The notes below the pieces were generated by a model. The model saw only the letters and a program-made list of their open reading frames with translations. It was not told the DNA's origin and ran no database searches. A stretch of 64,000 nt of DNA from Porphyra umbilicalis (lineage: Eukaryota > Rhodophyta > Bangiophyceae > Bangiales > Bangiaceae), in the NCBI GenBank assembly GCA_002049455.2, contig KV918788.1, positions 248,001-312,000 of the forward strand, given 5' to 3'. The translations under genes were made by a program, and so were the position numbers. Of this stretch, positions 1 through 11,586 are shown piece by piece (within the stretch, counting starts at the first letter, position 1; each line of letters begins with the position of its first letter).

Positions 1-1103
1 TTGGGATGCGAAACGTAGGCCGCGTAGGGCACCCGTCGGTCGCCACGCAGCGTCACACTGCCTGGCCGTTGGGCTACGCGGCAGGGCGCTTGTCTTGTCC
101 TTAGCCGGTCCACGCCAGCCCGCGCCCGGCGGGGCCAAGCACGAGTGTCGCGCGGGAGCCGATCTGGGCCGCCGCGGCCGTCGCCGCTGCGCAGACGTCT
201 CCGCCCATTCGTCAGCTCCCCGCGACCCCACGCGTAGCTCCTGATCGGATACCCTTGCAGAGGCACACCCGATCTGGGCCAAGACCGCGCCTTGACACGG
301 GCAGGACCGACCTGCCCTGGTGACCAGGGTCGCGCGGGCCACCCCCCTCAAAAAGGCGTTTTGCGGGTGCCCCCCTCTCGACAATCAAAAAACGACACTG
401 TCGCGCGGGGGCTGTGGCGATCCCGTTGTTGCACACACCCGCATCATCCGCAGCAGGAGGCCGTCTGGCAGCGCCACGTACTCGCAGGAAGACGGGCGTT
501 GCGGCGTCTCGGCGAGATGGCGCCAGGGGGCCCGCCACCCAGGGCCTGCCAAATCTCGTCCCTCGTCCGGCCCAACCGCCACCGTCCGCTGTGACGGCGG
601 ACACCAGACACCAGCCGCGGTGGCACGCGCCCAGGCCGGCGGCTGCTGGTGGCCGAAGGCGGATTCGCACGCGGCCCACCGCCGCGTGCCGGGGTTGAGG
701 GCCCCGCGCGCCTGCCGGTGGAGGGGCGGACCCTCCGCGCTGCCCAAACTGCCCCGGTGGCGGCAACCCCCTTGTTTTTTTGACCTCGCGTCGTGGTCGA
801 GCGCGCGCTCGCACTGCCAGCGGCGATAAGAGGCAGCGAGGTCCCGCTGCGGGGCGCAACCGCAGCGGCAGCAACGTACCCGCGCCACTCCTCCGCAGCG
901 TCAACGTCCGCCGGGCTTGCCCGCCGCTCGCCCCGCTCTCCTTCCCGCAGGACGTTGCCGATCTGCGTCGCCGGTCCCTCCTCCGCGCACGCACCGACGT
1001 TACAAGCCAAACGGTCGTTGCGTCTTGTGCGGCACTGTTTGTCCCCCCCCCCCCCTGCTCCGCTCCCCCATCATCGACGGATCCGCGTTTGCGGTCGGTC
1101 GCC
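1..1103. other. Left-edge region, no gene recognised
   Basis: GC-rich sequence open in several frames on both strands, with low-complexity Ala/Arg/Pro translations and no recognisable domain. The right part (about 850-1103) probably carries the promoter and leader of the gene starting at 1104. It ends in a C run (1041-1054) shortly before a good initiation context. Confidence 0.4.
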
Positions 1104-2273
1104 ATGCCCGAAGCACCCACCCCCTTCTCGGCCTACAAGGTGCGGTCGCCCGGCGCTCGCTCCGGGGCGTCCCCCGGGTGGCGCCACCCCGCCGCGCCGT
1201 TGGCCAACGCGCCGACGGCGTCGCGGTTTTGCCGGTCGGGCGGCGGCGACGGGGGCCTCCCGTCGGCGCTGCCGGCGTTTTCCGACGCGGGGGTGAGCGG
1301 CCAGCGGGCGGCGCCGCCGCCCGGCCCGGTCGCCCGCCCGCCGCGGGCGGGTGGTGTCGGGCCGAGCCGCTTTTCCGCGTCGTCGGGCTCGTCGGTCACG
1401 TCGGCCTCGTCGCCGCCGTCGTCGCCCAAGCTCGGGCCGGCTGACTTGGCGGCGTCTGAGGAGGGGCCCCACAAGGTCGCCTATTCGCCCGCCAAGCGGC
1501 CGCGGCGGGGCCTCGCGCGCCTCCTCTCGGCGCTCACGTCGAGCAAGGGCGGCGGCGCCGCGACGCCGACCGGTCGCAGGCCGCCACCGCCGCCAACGTC
1601 CCCGCCGTCCAACACGGTCGTGCCGCGGTCACCAAACGACATGCCGTGGTCGCCCAACGCGCGCCTCGCCGCGTCGGCGGGCCTCGTCCAAATGCGGGAG
1701 CGCAAGGCGCGCGGGGGCGGGGGGTTTCCGCCCCCGCCGCCGCCTCCGTCGGACCGCCAGTCGATCGTCGGCGGCCGCCAGTCGGTCGTCGGAGGCCGCC
1801 CGTCGACGGTCGGCCGCACGTCGGTCGCCAGCCGCACGTCGGTCGCCGGCCGCACGTCGGTCGTCGGCCGCCGCCCATCGACGGTCGGCCGCGCGTCGAC
1901 GGCCGCCGCCGACGGCCGCCCGCGAATGTCCGCGGGCGGGCGGCGGCCGCTGCCGACCGCCCCGGCCGCCGCCGCTGGCGTGACGTCGACCGAAGGGCTG
2001 CCGCGCATGTCGGCCGGCGGCCGGCGGGTGCTGCCAGCATCCCCGCAGGGGGTGGCGGACGGCCGACGCCCGACGATCGGCGCGGGTGACGGGCGTCGGG
2101 GGACCATGGGGGGGGGTAACCCGTTTGGCGAGCGCCGCGGCACCGCCTCGGGTGTCATGGGCGGCCGGCGGGGGACCACGTCGGGGGCGGGCGGGCGCCG
2201 CGGGAACGGTGTTGGGATGGGTCGCGTCAGCCACTGCGGGGGACGCCCGGTCGGCCCGGGCGTACGCGTGTGA
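1104..2273 (+). CDS. Disordered, basic Ser/Pro/Gly-rich protein of unknown function
   Basis: A 389-residue reading frame from the ATG at 1104 (context gcc ATG c) to a TGA. No known domain is visible. The first half is Ser/Pro-rich with a basic patch (AKRPRRGLARLL, around residue 135) that could be a nuclear localisation signal. A proline run follows. Residues of roughly 215-270 are a degenerate short repeat of the type GR-x-S-x-VG (nt 1757-1905), and the tail is Gly/Arg-rich with several GRRGT-like units. SP and SPxK-like sites are frequent, so a phosphorylated nuclear or cytoskeletal protein is possible, but this is guesswork. The antisense strand is also open because of the GC bias. I prefer the plus strand for its start context, its non-random repeat and the AT-rich 3' flank. 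Confidence 0.5.
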   Translation: MPEAPTPFSAYKVRSPGARSGASPGWRHPAAPLANAPTASRFCRSGGGDGGLPSALPAFSDAGVSGQRAAPPPGPVARPPRAGGVGPSRFSASSGSSVTSASSPPSSPKLGPADLAASEEGPHKVAYSPAKRPRRGLARLLSALTSSKGGGAATPTGRRPPPPPTSPPSNTVVPRSPNDMPWSPNARLAASAGLVQMRERKARGGGGFPPPPPPPSDRQSIVGGRQSVVGGRPSTVGRTSVASRTSVAGRTSVVGRRPSTVGRASTAAADGRPRMSAGGRRPLPTAPAAAAGVTSTEGLPRMSAGGRRVLPASPQGVADGRRPTIGAGDGRRGTMGGGNPFGERRGTASGVMGGRRGTTSGAGGRRGNGVGMGRVSHCGGRPVGPGVRV

Positions 2274-3379
2274 CCCGTCCGTGAACGCGGAGGCCGCTGC
2301 TGCCGGTCGTAGAGGGACCTTTCGGTGTGGAAGACGGGAAGCAGAGCTCGTCGTACGGGGCGTGGGCGTCTCGTATTTTGGTTGTTGACAAGGCATGTCT
2401 AGCCTTGTCTTTTTTGCGCTCGTCTCTTATTTTTCTAAAGCTCCTTTATTCTCTTCGCTCTCAGAACGCAGGCACGCGCTTGCGCGCAGACAGCGCCGCC
2501 ACTCGAGTGGTCAACCGAAACCCAGCAGTTTTCACCCCCAAAAATGGAGGTTGTGACCACGCATCTCTCCAGTCCGGAACTACCCTTGGGTGCGTGGTAC
2601 TTTCGCTGTTGGCCGTGAAAATTACAAGTCGAGTGTCGTCCCAGTGCCAAAGGATCACTGCCCGAGCCGCCACCCACCGCGCGAGAACGCATCTCGGGGG
2701 ACGCCACTCGCCGCACGAGAGCCACACACGGCGCTCGCACGATCCTGTGGTGGCGGCGCGCCGCCGCCCGCGAGGCTCGTTTGGTTCCCGAACCGTTTTG
2801 CCCCGTTTTTCCGTTTCGCCGCGCGCTCGCGGGGGCAGGCGCTGGCTCGGCCGGCCGCCAGCCGCTCGGCGGCCGCGGCGGCCGGTCGAGCTCGAACACG
2901 GCCGGCCGGCGGCTGTCGCTGCGTCGGGTCGGCCGGCCACCCGAGCGACGTGGCGCGGCGTGGTTGCACGGCGGCTCGAGGCGCGCGCGGCGGGGCCGCT
3001 GGGCGGCGGTTGCCAGTCGGCCACTGGTGCCTGTGGTTCTCCCCCCGCCTGCGGGAGGGTGGGAGGACTCGCTCCCGGCGCCCAGATGGGACCTTTATCG
3101 GCCCGCGCGGGGTGCTACACGGCCCACTCCCCGGGGCGGCCGCAAGACCCGACTAGAGGCCACAGCAACACGCTCGCGCGGCAACCGCCAGACAGTCACT
3201 TGCTGCAGGCGGTGCTCGCCGCCAAGGGACGGCCGCCACGCACGCCCATTGCTCGGCCCGCCCCCCCCCCCCCCCTTGTTCAAACGGTCTCCCTCGCGCC
3301 GCCCGCACCACTGAAGCGGCCCGCCTCTCGGTCACCACCCGCACCGCCCGCTACCGCCCCGCCTCGGTGTCGCACGGCC
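2274..3379. other. Intergenic region between two plus-strand genes
   Basis: The left part (about 2395-2460) is unusually T-rich for this region and could be the 3' end and polyadenylation zone of the upstream gene. The right part (about 2700-3379) is very GC-rich, contains a C run at 3260-3276, and probably includes the promoter of the hydroxylase gene. I see no RNA gene or conserved reading frame. Confidence 0.4.
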
Positions 3380-4356
3380 ATGGCCTTCCTCCCGCCGCCC
3401 GCTGCCATTGCCGGCTGCCGGCACGGGCCCCCCACCCCCAGCCGCGCACACCACCGGCGGCCGACGGCGACGCACGCGGCGCCCGCGTCGTCGTCGACGG
3501 CCACCCGCGCGGGCGCTGCCAGAGTGGCAACCTCACCGCCCTCTGTCCCGCTCGCCCCCCCCCCCCGCCCCCCGCCCCGACCGCTGCTGCCGCCGACGCG
3601 GACGCGGATCCACGGCTGACGCTCTTCCCCGGCGCCCACTTCCTCCACCGCAACCCCGACATCCTCTACATCCCCCACTTCCTCCCGCCCGCCGCCACCG
3701 ACGCGCTCATAGACGGGCACGCGGCGGCCGTCGCGGCGGCCGCCGACGACCGCTCGGCCGAGGCGCGCCTCTACCTCAACGCTGCCGTCAATGCCGACGT
3801 GGCCGCCGCCGGCGCGTCGGCGGTCACCGCCGCCCTCACCGCCGCCGAGGGCGACGACGCCGCCGCGGCACTCCCCGCCACCGCGTCGGCGGGCCTGCGC
3901 GTCGGCGTCCCCGCCGCCGCCGTGCGCGCGTTGGCGCCCGCGTGGCTGGCGGCGGTCGGCGCCGCCGCCGACGCGGAGGTCGTGTTGGACGAGTCGCTCG
4001 TGTGGAAGCCCCGTGCCGGCACCGTCGTTGTGCGCGACGCCACGACTGTGCACTACCGCGTTGGGGAGGGCGTCGGCCCGCACGTGGACGGCAAGGACGC
4101 GACGGTGCTCGTCTACTTGAGTGACGTGCCCGCGGGGGGGGCCACCGTCTTTCCCCGCGTCGGCGTGAGCGTCGCGCCCGCCCGCGGCGCCGCGCTCGTC
4201 TACTGCTCCCGCGTCGGGCTGCTGCACTACGCGGCGGCGGTCGGGGCGGGGGAGAAGTGGGTGATGCAGCTGCTCGTGGATACAGAGCCGGACGCGGGGG
4301 TTGGGGGGGGCGGGGTCGTCGTCGACTATGCCACGGGGCAGGTGTCGTATGCATAA
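3380..4356 (+). CDS. Prolyl 4-hydroxylase-like 2-oxoglutarate/Fe(II) oxygenase
   Basis: Non-haem iron dioxygenase of the P4Hc type, which hydroxylates proline using 2-oxoglutarate and oxygen. The catalytic core is clear in one frame: the iron ligands H-x-D (HVD, nt 4081-4089), the block VLVYLSDV..GGATVFPR typical of P4H, the distal iron-binding His (LLHYAA, codon at 4225) and the 2-oxoglutarate Lys ten residues on (GEKWVMQLLV, codon at 4255). The reading frame carrying the core has no ATG of its own. The best start, gcc ATG g at 3380 (MAFLPPPAAI), lies in another frame, which meets the core frame in the C run around 3552-3570. That suggests a miscounted homopolymer, or less likely a small intron. 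The leader could be a signal or transit peptide. It ends 209 bp before a low-complexity block that may be a convergent gene. Confidence 0.8.
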
Positions 4357-4440
4357 GTGTAAGGGGGGGAGGGGGGGGGGGGGGGGGGGGAAGGGCGGTT
4401 GGCGAGTGGGGGGGGGGGTGCGCTGGTCAGTAGTGTCCAG
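4357..4440 (+). repeat. G-tract cluster downstream of the hydroxylase gene
   Basis: Almost pure G for about 30 bases (4363-4391), followed by a second G tract near 4410. It could form G-quadruplexes and is a place where assemblies often miscount. It lies immediately after the stop codon of the hydroxylase gene. Confidence 0.6.
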
Positions 4441-4564
4441 TGGTACGCAGGGCAGCAGACGAGCAGCATCAAGCATTGAGGTTGCAAAGTACCCCACAGC
4501 CGGCGGTACCGACGGCCCCTCTATGTACACACCCCCCCTCTCCCCGACCCGGCGGTCCGCAGCA

Positions 4565-4751
4565 TCACCCCAGTCCCATCGCCTCACACGCACCCGCGCG
4601 GCGCCTCTGGTGCGCCCCACCGCCGCCGCCACCGCGCCGCCACGGGGCGTCGGCCGCCTGTCCGCCGCAGCCGCCCCACACCCCCCCGCCCACGCCCCGC
4701 GCCGCGCCGCCCGCACCGTACGTACAGGGCGTCGCCGCGGCGGCGGCGGCA

Positions 4752-4806
<55 letters not shown>

Positions 4807-5123
4807 CCCCACCCCCACGCGACGCGCCGCCCCGCGGCGGCGCGCCTAGCGCCCCCCCCCCCCCCCACGCCCGTCCCCCACACCAGGAACACGCTGCGGT
4901 TGGTTTGGGCTTCCGCTTCCGCGGCCGCGCGCCCCGCCGCGGCGCGCGGGCGCCTGCGCAGAGGGAGCGGCGGCCCCCCCCCCCCGCCGCTCCGCCGCGA
5001 GCTCGACCGCGGGGGCGACGCGCCCGCGGCGCCGCCGCGGGCGGCGGCGGGGTGGGCGGGGGGGATGCCCCCCGCGTGGGGGGGGGGGGGCACGCCGCCG
5101 CCGCCAAGGTGGGGGGCGCAGCG

Positions 5124-5167
<44 letters not shown>

Positions 5168-5944
5168 TGCCAGCGGCGGCGTCACCGCCGTCGGCGGCGG
5201 CGCGCGCGCGGGGCGGGGGGCCCCGCCCGCCCCCCCCACGGGCGGCGCGGCGTCTGCCAACGGCGGCGGCGGCGGCGGCGGCGGCGGCCGCGACGGCGGC
5301 GGCAGCGGCGACGGCGGCTCGTCGGCGACGCGCAAAAAGGAGGCGCGCCACAGGTCAGAGAGGGACGGCGGCGGCGGCAGCGGCGGGCGGCTCGGCGCGG
5401 CCGCCGCGGGGGGGGCCGCGAGCGCCGCGACCGCCTGTTGGAGGGAGAGCCCCATGGCGGCCGCGCCCCGGCGGGGGGGTGGGCGCCACAGAGGCAGCGG
5501 CGGCGGCCGCGGCGGCGGCGGCGGCCGCGGCGGCGGCGGCGGCGGCGGCGGCGGGGCACGCGGCAGCGGTGCGCGGCTCGTTGGGCCGACGGCGGGCCCC
5601 ACGGCGGTGGGCGGCGCGGGGGGGGGCGGCGCAAGAAACCGCCGAGCGTTACGGGGGGGGAGGAGGGGGGGACGAGCCCCGCCAATGGGGGGGGGGGGGG
5701 GGGGGGGGGGGGGCAGACGCGCCAACCACCCGCGCGGCGGGGCGCGGCGCGGCGCATCGACGACGCGGCGCGGCGGGCGCGGCGGGTGGCCGCCGCGGGC
5801 GCGGGCAAGGCCTGCGTGCCGGTCGACCCCCCGCGGCACAGCCGTTCGTGCGCGGGTGGCACCCGACAGGGCGTGCAGGGGACAGCGGGATCGCGCCTCG
5901 CTGTGCAGCCCGTTGGGCGGCAGACCTTGTCGTTGCATCGTCAC
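4565..5944 (-). CDS. Possible Ala/Pro-rich low-complexity protein, doubtful
   Basis: A 459-codon minus-strand frame dominated by poly-Ala and poly-Pro. The only non-simple stretch is in the middle: MGLSLQQAVAALAAP followed by SLSDLWRASFLRVADEP (about 5330-5455), which looks like a real amphipathic segment. GCG/CCG triplet runs make all six frames open, so openness is weak evidence. If real, it converges on the hydroxylase gene. No domain is recognised, and the start is uncertain. Confidence 0.25.
4735..4801 (+). repeat. (GCG)n trinucleotide microsatellite
   Basis: About 22 uninterrupted GCG-type triplets, reading as poly-Ala or poly-Arg depending on frame. A second tract of CCG-type triplets lies at 5119-5170. 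Such tracts are slippage-prone and explain the long frames on both strands here. Confidence 0.9.
5119..5170 (+). repeat. (GCC)n trinucleotide microsatellite
   Basis: Sixteen or more consecutive GCC/CCG triplets. Same comment as for the tract at 4735: it encodes homopolymeric Ala or Pro in whichever strand is used. Further G runs occur at 5686-5715. Confidence 0.9.
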
Positions 5945-6211
5945 CTTGGACTGGGTTTCCCATCAACACCCATCTGGGCCCATCAAGCCCCCCCATCAGA
6001 CCATCGAAGCTTTGATATGGCCATCAACAGCGCCCGTCGAGCCCATCGATTCGATGCACAGGTTTCTGGACCGTTTGGTGATACGATGAGCATCACCAAA
6101 CCCGGACAATCGTGACGAAGGGTTTGAACGACACCTCATTGGTCAGTTTGGAACTCGTCAGATGACGTAGCCCACCCCCAAGCTCGCCTTCCTGCACCTT
6201 GGCTCTTGGCA

Positions 6212-6219
6212 CCCACGAG
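6212..6219 (+). repeat. 8-bp target-site duplication, left copy (CCCACGAG)
   Basis: Identical to 12698-12705. It directly abuts the TAGGCTTGTA end of the 6.5-kb hAT-type element. An 8-bp duplication is the signature of hAT transposases. Confidence 0.9.
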
Positions 6220-6350
6220 TAGGCTTGTACTGCACGCCCGTTACGTGATTAGGAAGTCACGTTTTACGTGATCACATGTACGTTTTTTAACGTGATCACT
6301 CATCACGCCCAAGCTAAAAAGGGCGTGAACTGGGGCGTGATCTCATAGAA
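6220..6350 (+). repeat. Left subterminal motif cluster of the hAT element
   Basis: Contains three ACGTGATCA-like repeats (6252-6300) and several CACGCCC/GGGCGTG units (6233-6343), alternating in orientation. These probably serve as transposase binding sites. Related clusters occur at 11405-11475, 12655-12690, 31100-31210 and 31975-32075. Confidence 0.6.
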
Positions 6351-7336
6351 TAATTACGCCGCCGACGACCTTAACATTGTGAAATCTACTGCACTGGAGA
6401 TGTGGGCAGGGGCGCCCTGCTGCGGCCCAAGACGATCAGCCTGCTGGCCCTGGCACGCAGCCCCAAACGCCACGGGTTTGGCCTCCTCCCAGACGGGTGC
6501 TCCTCCCACTGCTTCTGCGTCAGTGGCTGCGGCTGCGACGGCAGCTTCTGCTTCTGCAGCTGCCGTAGTTGTACAGCGGCGGTGGTGCCGAGACTGCCTG
6601 GCCGCCATCCGTCTTCTTACTCCCCTCCCCTCCCGCCCGTAGAGCCAAGCCATGCGTCTTCCTCTTCAATATGTTTGACACTGAGTCGCAGTTGCAGGAT
6701 GCCGAGGCACCCTTCGTTCTGTGATTGATTGGTTTTGTAGAGCCCCGAAGCATGTCACAATGATCGCCGCCCGACTGCAGGGGGTGTGCGAAACCACGAA
6801 ATCAATAGAAGCCCCCCCAGCGGCAGGGGGGGCAGTTAGCGAAGCTCGTGCAAATGCTTTTTGCAAGAACTACACGCCAATGTGAATTAATAAATACTGA
6901 ATGAGAAGCATCCAAGCACGTTTCTTGTCGCCACGCTGGCCAAAGATCCGCTTTCTTCGTCGGAGCTATCATGCGCCACCCACGTCCTTCCCCGCCGTTG
7001 TTGACAGTCCCCCGGCACCAAATCCCCCTTTTCTGCCGGCCTTCTGGTTCAGAAACCGCTTTGGTCCAGGACTCTTTTCATCCTGGTCAAACTACCCCCT
7101 CACCTCTCATCGCAGCACGCGGCGCCCAAGCGCCCCCTCCCCACATCTAAACGTAAAATGACCACATTCTGTCATCGCTGTCATCACACACACACACCAC
7201 CCAGCCTGAGCCCTCGCAATGGACAACCACACTGGAGGCTCGCTAGCACGAGCTGGGGGAACAGCCTCCAGACTAAAATTACAACAGCCGAAACCACACT
7301 CTCACTTCTCGTTCTAATTCGATTCCCAACACAATA

Positions 7337-10300
7337 CAGTCTTTCTCCATTACTGTCCCCCCCTTTTGGCGATCGTCTCGTCATTGGAGGGACCCAGTTT
7401 TCTCGCCGAGCGCGTCGCTTCCCGCTCCAGATTGCCAGTTAATCGGACGAACGAGCGCCTGTCGATCGCAATCGCTCGGAGATCAACGAGTTCCTCCGGA
7501 GGCAACTCTCTCCTTGGATGGATTTTCGCACGCTCGAACCCTTCCATGGCTCTTTCAATTGCGAAGCCTTGGAGTGTCTTGGCTCTGTCTGCGCCGTGAG
7601 CCGTCTCCTATTCTTCGCGCTTGGCAGGACAGCAGCTTGGCGCGCGCCCCTCCCCCCCGCGGCCCTCGTTTTGAGCACGACAACCCCTGTGGTCTCTACA
7701 CGTGCGGCTCGCGTGCCTCCCTCGTACCGAGAGGTTTCAGGTACTGCGGGCCCGATCGCTGGCTCTTTGCAGTGGTCGTGGGGGTCTACCAACTTTGTAC
7801 CGCCGCTCCCCTTCCTCCCTCAACTCCGCCCCCCCACCAGCCGCCGCCTCCCCTGCCTGCCTGCTTGGGATTGTCCTGTATGTTGCTGTGAGTCCATGTT
7901 TCTTTTTTTCCTTACCCATGTGCCCCCCTGTTGACGGGTACACTCCGTCTCCCACACAAGGCACCATCAGCGCTCCAGGTCACTTGGACACTTTCTGACC
8001 TACATTTGCCTCTTTGGCTCTTGGTTGTTTGTGCACATGTTTTCTGCCGGTCTATTTGTGCACTTCAATAAGATGACGTAACTCGGCAAGCATCCCTTTC
8101 GGACGGCAGCCCCGGCGGAGCGGGTCATGGGGGAAGCGGGCGGAGCGGGCGGACGGACGGAGGGGGGGGGGGGGGGGGGGGTGCGTGATCGAAGCGCACG
8201 ACGAGGAGGGAGGAGAGGGTACCTATGCATAAGGTGGATGATAAAGATTTGCAGAAGCGTGTCTGTCTAGCTGTTGTGGTGCATGGGAGGTGTCTGCATG
8301 TCGTGCGGGTGTACTCATGCGGCCCGATGAGGTCACGTGGGACAAACCTAGAGGGTGGTGGTGGATAAGTGTGCTCGTGGCCGTGGAGGACGAGGGTTGA
8401 CTTCTGCGAGCCGGCCGTCGGTGGTGGTGGTGTGGGGGCAACTGCTTCTAGTATTTCGGTTGTCAGAGCCAACTACAGCTTCCCTTTTTGTTCCACACCG
8501 TTTTCTGTTCTTTTTTTGTGCGAGCAGACGTGCGGGGTGTGCTCGCAGTCAATCTGTCATGCATCAAGCAAGAGCCTTGTCCCGACTTCACACCCCGACC
8601 TGGCGATCCACCGCGGCCGCGCGGCCGTGTACCAAATTCTTTGCTCGGAGATGACGTACAACGCCGCGTGCCTGGTTTTTCGTTCCCTTCCGTCCAGCCC
8701 CCGCCCCACCAGCCACGTACTATGTTTTTTGTAGACGGCATTTATTAATCCTCTTCATCCCCGGACGAGTCGTCAGACGACATGGTGATCATATTTGCCG
8801 TGTCAACGATGGCCTCCTCCGCATCCTCTGCGTCAAACCACGCCCGCACACCTTCACGAGCGTCGCCCTCGGACGTCCCCCCAATCACGTCCCGTCCGAG
8901 GGAGGTGCCCCGCATCAGCGCAAGCACCTCGTCCACATCATGTTCCACGTTTGCAAAGCCGTTGCGGTACTCAACATGAGACGCAGCGAGGGCGGAAGAC
9001 ATGGCTACTGGCAGGATCGTGGACTTCACCCAACAGTGTAAAATAGATGTTGACGTCACTTTCTCCCACTCCTCCGCAATGAGTGTCGCCGCATCCAACA
9101 GGTGGGCACTTCCGCGCCCGGCCAGGCCACAGTTCCGTGCCGGGCGCGGTGTCTGGTTCGGGGGCGGCAGGAGGGCAGCGAGTAGGCTTTGTTGGGCGGC
9201 CGCGTCGGCCTCGTTGTCGGGCGCCTCCAGCGCCGCCGACCGAGGAGCACCATACACCTGCAGAACATCAACCGACGGGGCACGCCACAGGCGCTCATTC
9301 TCGGGGCAGAAGCCCCGAGGAGCCCTCTCGGCTCGGGGGGACGGTGGGGTTGACGTGGGCGCGGGTGGGGGGGAGGTGGGGGGGGGGTGGGGGGGAGGTG
9401 GGGGGGCAGAAGGGGGTGTGGTCGGGGCGGCGGTGGGGGCGGCGCCTGGGGCGTGGGTGGAGGGGAAACCAGTGGAACGGGCAAAGACCGGACGAGGATG
9501 GCCAACAGGCGGCGCTTGTAGCGCCGCTTCAGCGCCGCAATCACGCCGGCGTCCATTGGCTGGTACACCGCCTTCGTGTTGGGGGGAAGGAAAAAAATTT
9601 CCACATCCTCGGAGCTTAGTGCAACGTCATGGGTGGATGAATTATCCATGATTAGAGCACACTTGGCGCCCCGGTGCCGTTGGCGAACAGCCGGTAAGAA
9701 GACGTTATTCCACCATCTCTCATACACATGCTTGTCCATCCACGCCTTTTTCTGGTCGAAATACGGCAATGGGCACTCGTTGCCTTCCCCACGGAAGCAC
9801 AAAGGGCGGCGGCCGAGCCAATCATTGTGACGGGCAATTTGTGCGTCCCCGTCGCGTTCGTGCATAGCACGAGCGTGACTCTGTCCATACTGCGCATGGC
9901 CTTGGAGCCGCGTGCAAGTCGGCGGTCTCGGCGAGGTACGTACGATCGCGAGGGTAGGCACTTATACAACAGCCCCGTCTCGTCCATGTTATAGACACGA
10001 TCAGGGGGGTAGCTTTTCAGCTTTCGACGTATATCCTCCACAGCCGCAGCCGCCTAGGCCAGGTTGGCGCCACCTGCCTGCCCGTGCATGGCAATGTTGC
10101 AGATGTCGTACCGCTTCAAAAACCCGCGCACGTAGCCATGGCTGGCCGTAAAGCCGGTGATCGACAGCCGCGCGGCGATCATGGACGCGGCCTCCTGTAG
10201 AAGAGCGGTAGTGATTGGGATGCGACGGTGGCCCAGCGAGTATACAGCCAAGTACCACTTGTACAGCGAAGCGTCTAGCTCTGGCCATTTGCCCACCCGA

Positions 10301-11163
10301 CAGTTTGTCCGTGCCAACGTGTTTGCATCGACTGGCATGGCGCGGTACTTGGCTGCTGACCGCATAATCCGCCGTCCCGTGTCCTTAGTGATCGGGATCG
10401 GCAGCTGCCGCAAGACCACCGCCCAGGGGACGTCAGCATCCCTGAGGCGCACGATCTGTTTTTTCGTACCGATAGAGATCTCCTGTCGGGGCTTGCTCCG
10501 CCGCCTCCCAGCCACCATCGTGACCGGTCGTGGGCCATTGGCCGCTGCTACGTTGTAGCCACGGATCGTCGATGCCGCCTCTGCAGCTCCGCCAGTCGCC
10601 AGTAGTCCTTGACACGTGGCCGCCGCCGCTTGTGCTGCTTCCCGGACGGCATAGGGCCACTCATGCGCCAATTCTGGTACAGCCCTCTCAAACGCAGCCT
10701 CAACAGTAGCATAAATAGCATCCAAAGACGTAGCCAAATGTGGCGTGATGACGGTCGTGCCACCTGGAGGGCGGCAGGGGGTGGGCGAGTGGTCTGGTGC
10801 AGGTGGAGGGAGAGGGGGAGGCGGTGGGGTGGGTTGGGGGTAGGCGGTGGGTGGGGGCGTGGTACGAATGGAAGGGCTAGGCGGGGCCGATGGGAGGGGG
10901 GGGGGGGGACGGCCATCGTGTCGGGGACGACGGGCGCGGTGACGACGGTAGGTGCGACGACGGCGGGATGGCCGTGGGCGCGACGACGGCGGTCTCGCTG
11001 TTTAAAAACGCTGACGGAAGAATTGTGATAAGTTAAGTTGTGGATAAGTTCAAATATCAATCAACCGACCTAGGGCGAGGCAGCAATCGATTGTCGGTCG
11101 ACCTACTTTCGTTGCTATCCCCCCCTGGACAAGAACGGAAGCGATAAGAATGGAGAAAGACTG
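7337..11163 (-). mobile_element. Pogo-like (Tc1/mariner) DNA transposon, end to end
   Basis: Ends are perfect 15-bp inverted repeats CAGTCTTTCTCCATT, each flanked by TA (7335-7336 and 11164-11165), as expected for Tc1/mariner/pogo elements. The 3.83-kb body holds one pogo-like transposase on the minus strand (8745-10737) and an AT-richer region (7337-8740) with no recognised product. A 1.17-kb internal-deletion derivative with the same termini lies at 17527-18694. The element is inserted in the hAT element and is therefore the younger of the two. Confidence 0.88.
8745..10737 (-). pseudogene. Pogo/Tigger-like DDE transposase, broken
   Basis: Cut-and-paste transposase. In order on the minus strand: a pogo/CENP-B-type helix-turn-helix (QEISIGTKKQIVRL..., about 10420-10495); a CENP-B DNA-binding domain (LYKWYL, LLQEAAS, GFTASHGYVRGFLKRYDI, about 10100-10290); then the catalytic core with all three acidic residues visible: NMDETG (9973-9990), IMDNSSTH (about 9630-9652) and QPMDAGVI (about 9540-9563). 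A Pro-rich stretch (9330-9480) and an acidic tail (SSDDSSGDEED, end 8745) follow. The copy is not intact: a TAG at about 10054 separates the DNA-binding part from the core, and the frame changes between NMDETG and IMDNSSTH (about 9830-9870), again before the tail, and probably near 10760 at the N-terminus. The true start is unclear; an ATG frame (MAVPPPPSHR) lies upstream near 10913. It needs another copy for transposase. Confidence 0.85.
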
Positions 11164-11586
11164 TACGACAGAGCGACATCCGCAGAATGCAGAGAGGGGT
11201 GTACCTCCAGCAACCACCAATCAAAGAATAGATCGACCAAGCGTCGCTCCTAGGAAAGAATGGACGGTCAGGAACCCGGAAAGCATCCCACCTGGATCAA
11301 GGCAGATTGACCAATCAGCGACCCTATTGGGAGGGCTCTTTCCGTGTCCGTCTCACAGAGGAGCTTCGCTAATGTGTAGATTCGTCGTCTGTGGGTGCTA
11401 CCTTTGCGTGTTCACGCCCCCACAAGGGCGTGATTAGGGCGTGATCGGGCGTGATCGGGCGTGACAGCCCACACGCCCATGGAGTAAATGAACGTCCCCA
11501 CTCGGTCCAAGCAAACTCGCTCTTGGCCAATGGCGTGTCGCCCTCGAATATGGCTCAGAACTGGGATTCGTGGCTTGTCCCAAGTA

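Noticed and set aside
212-1120. 302-codon minus-strand frame at the left edge
   Set aside because: Arg/Ala/Gly composition typical of shadow frames, no domain and no defensible start.
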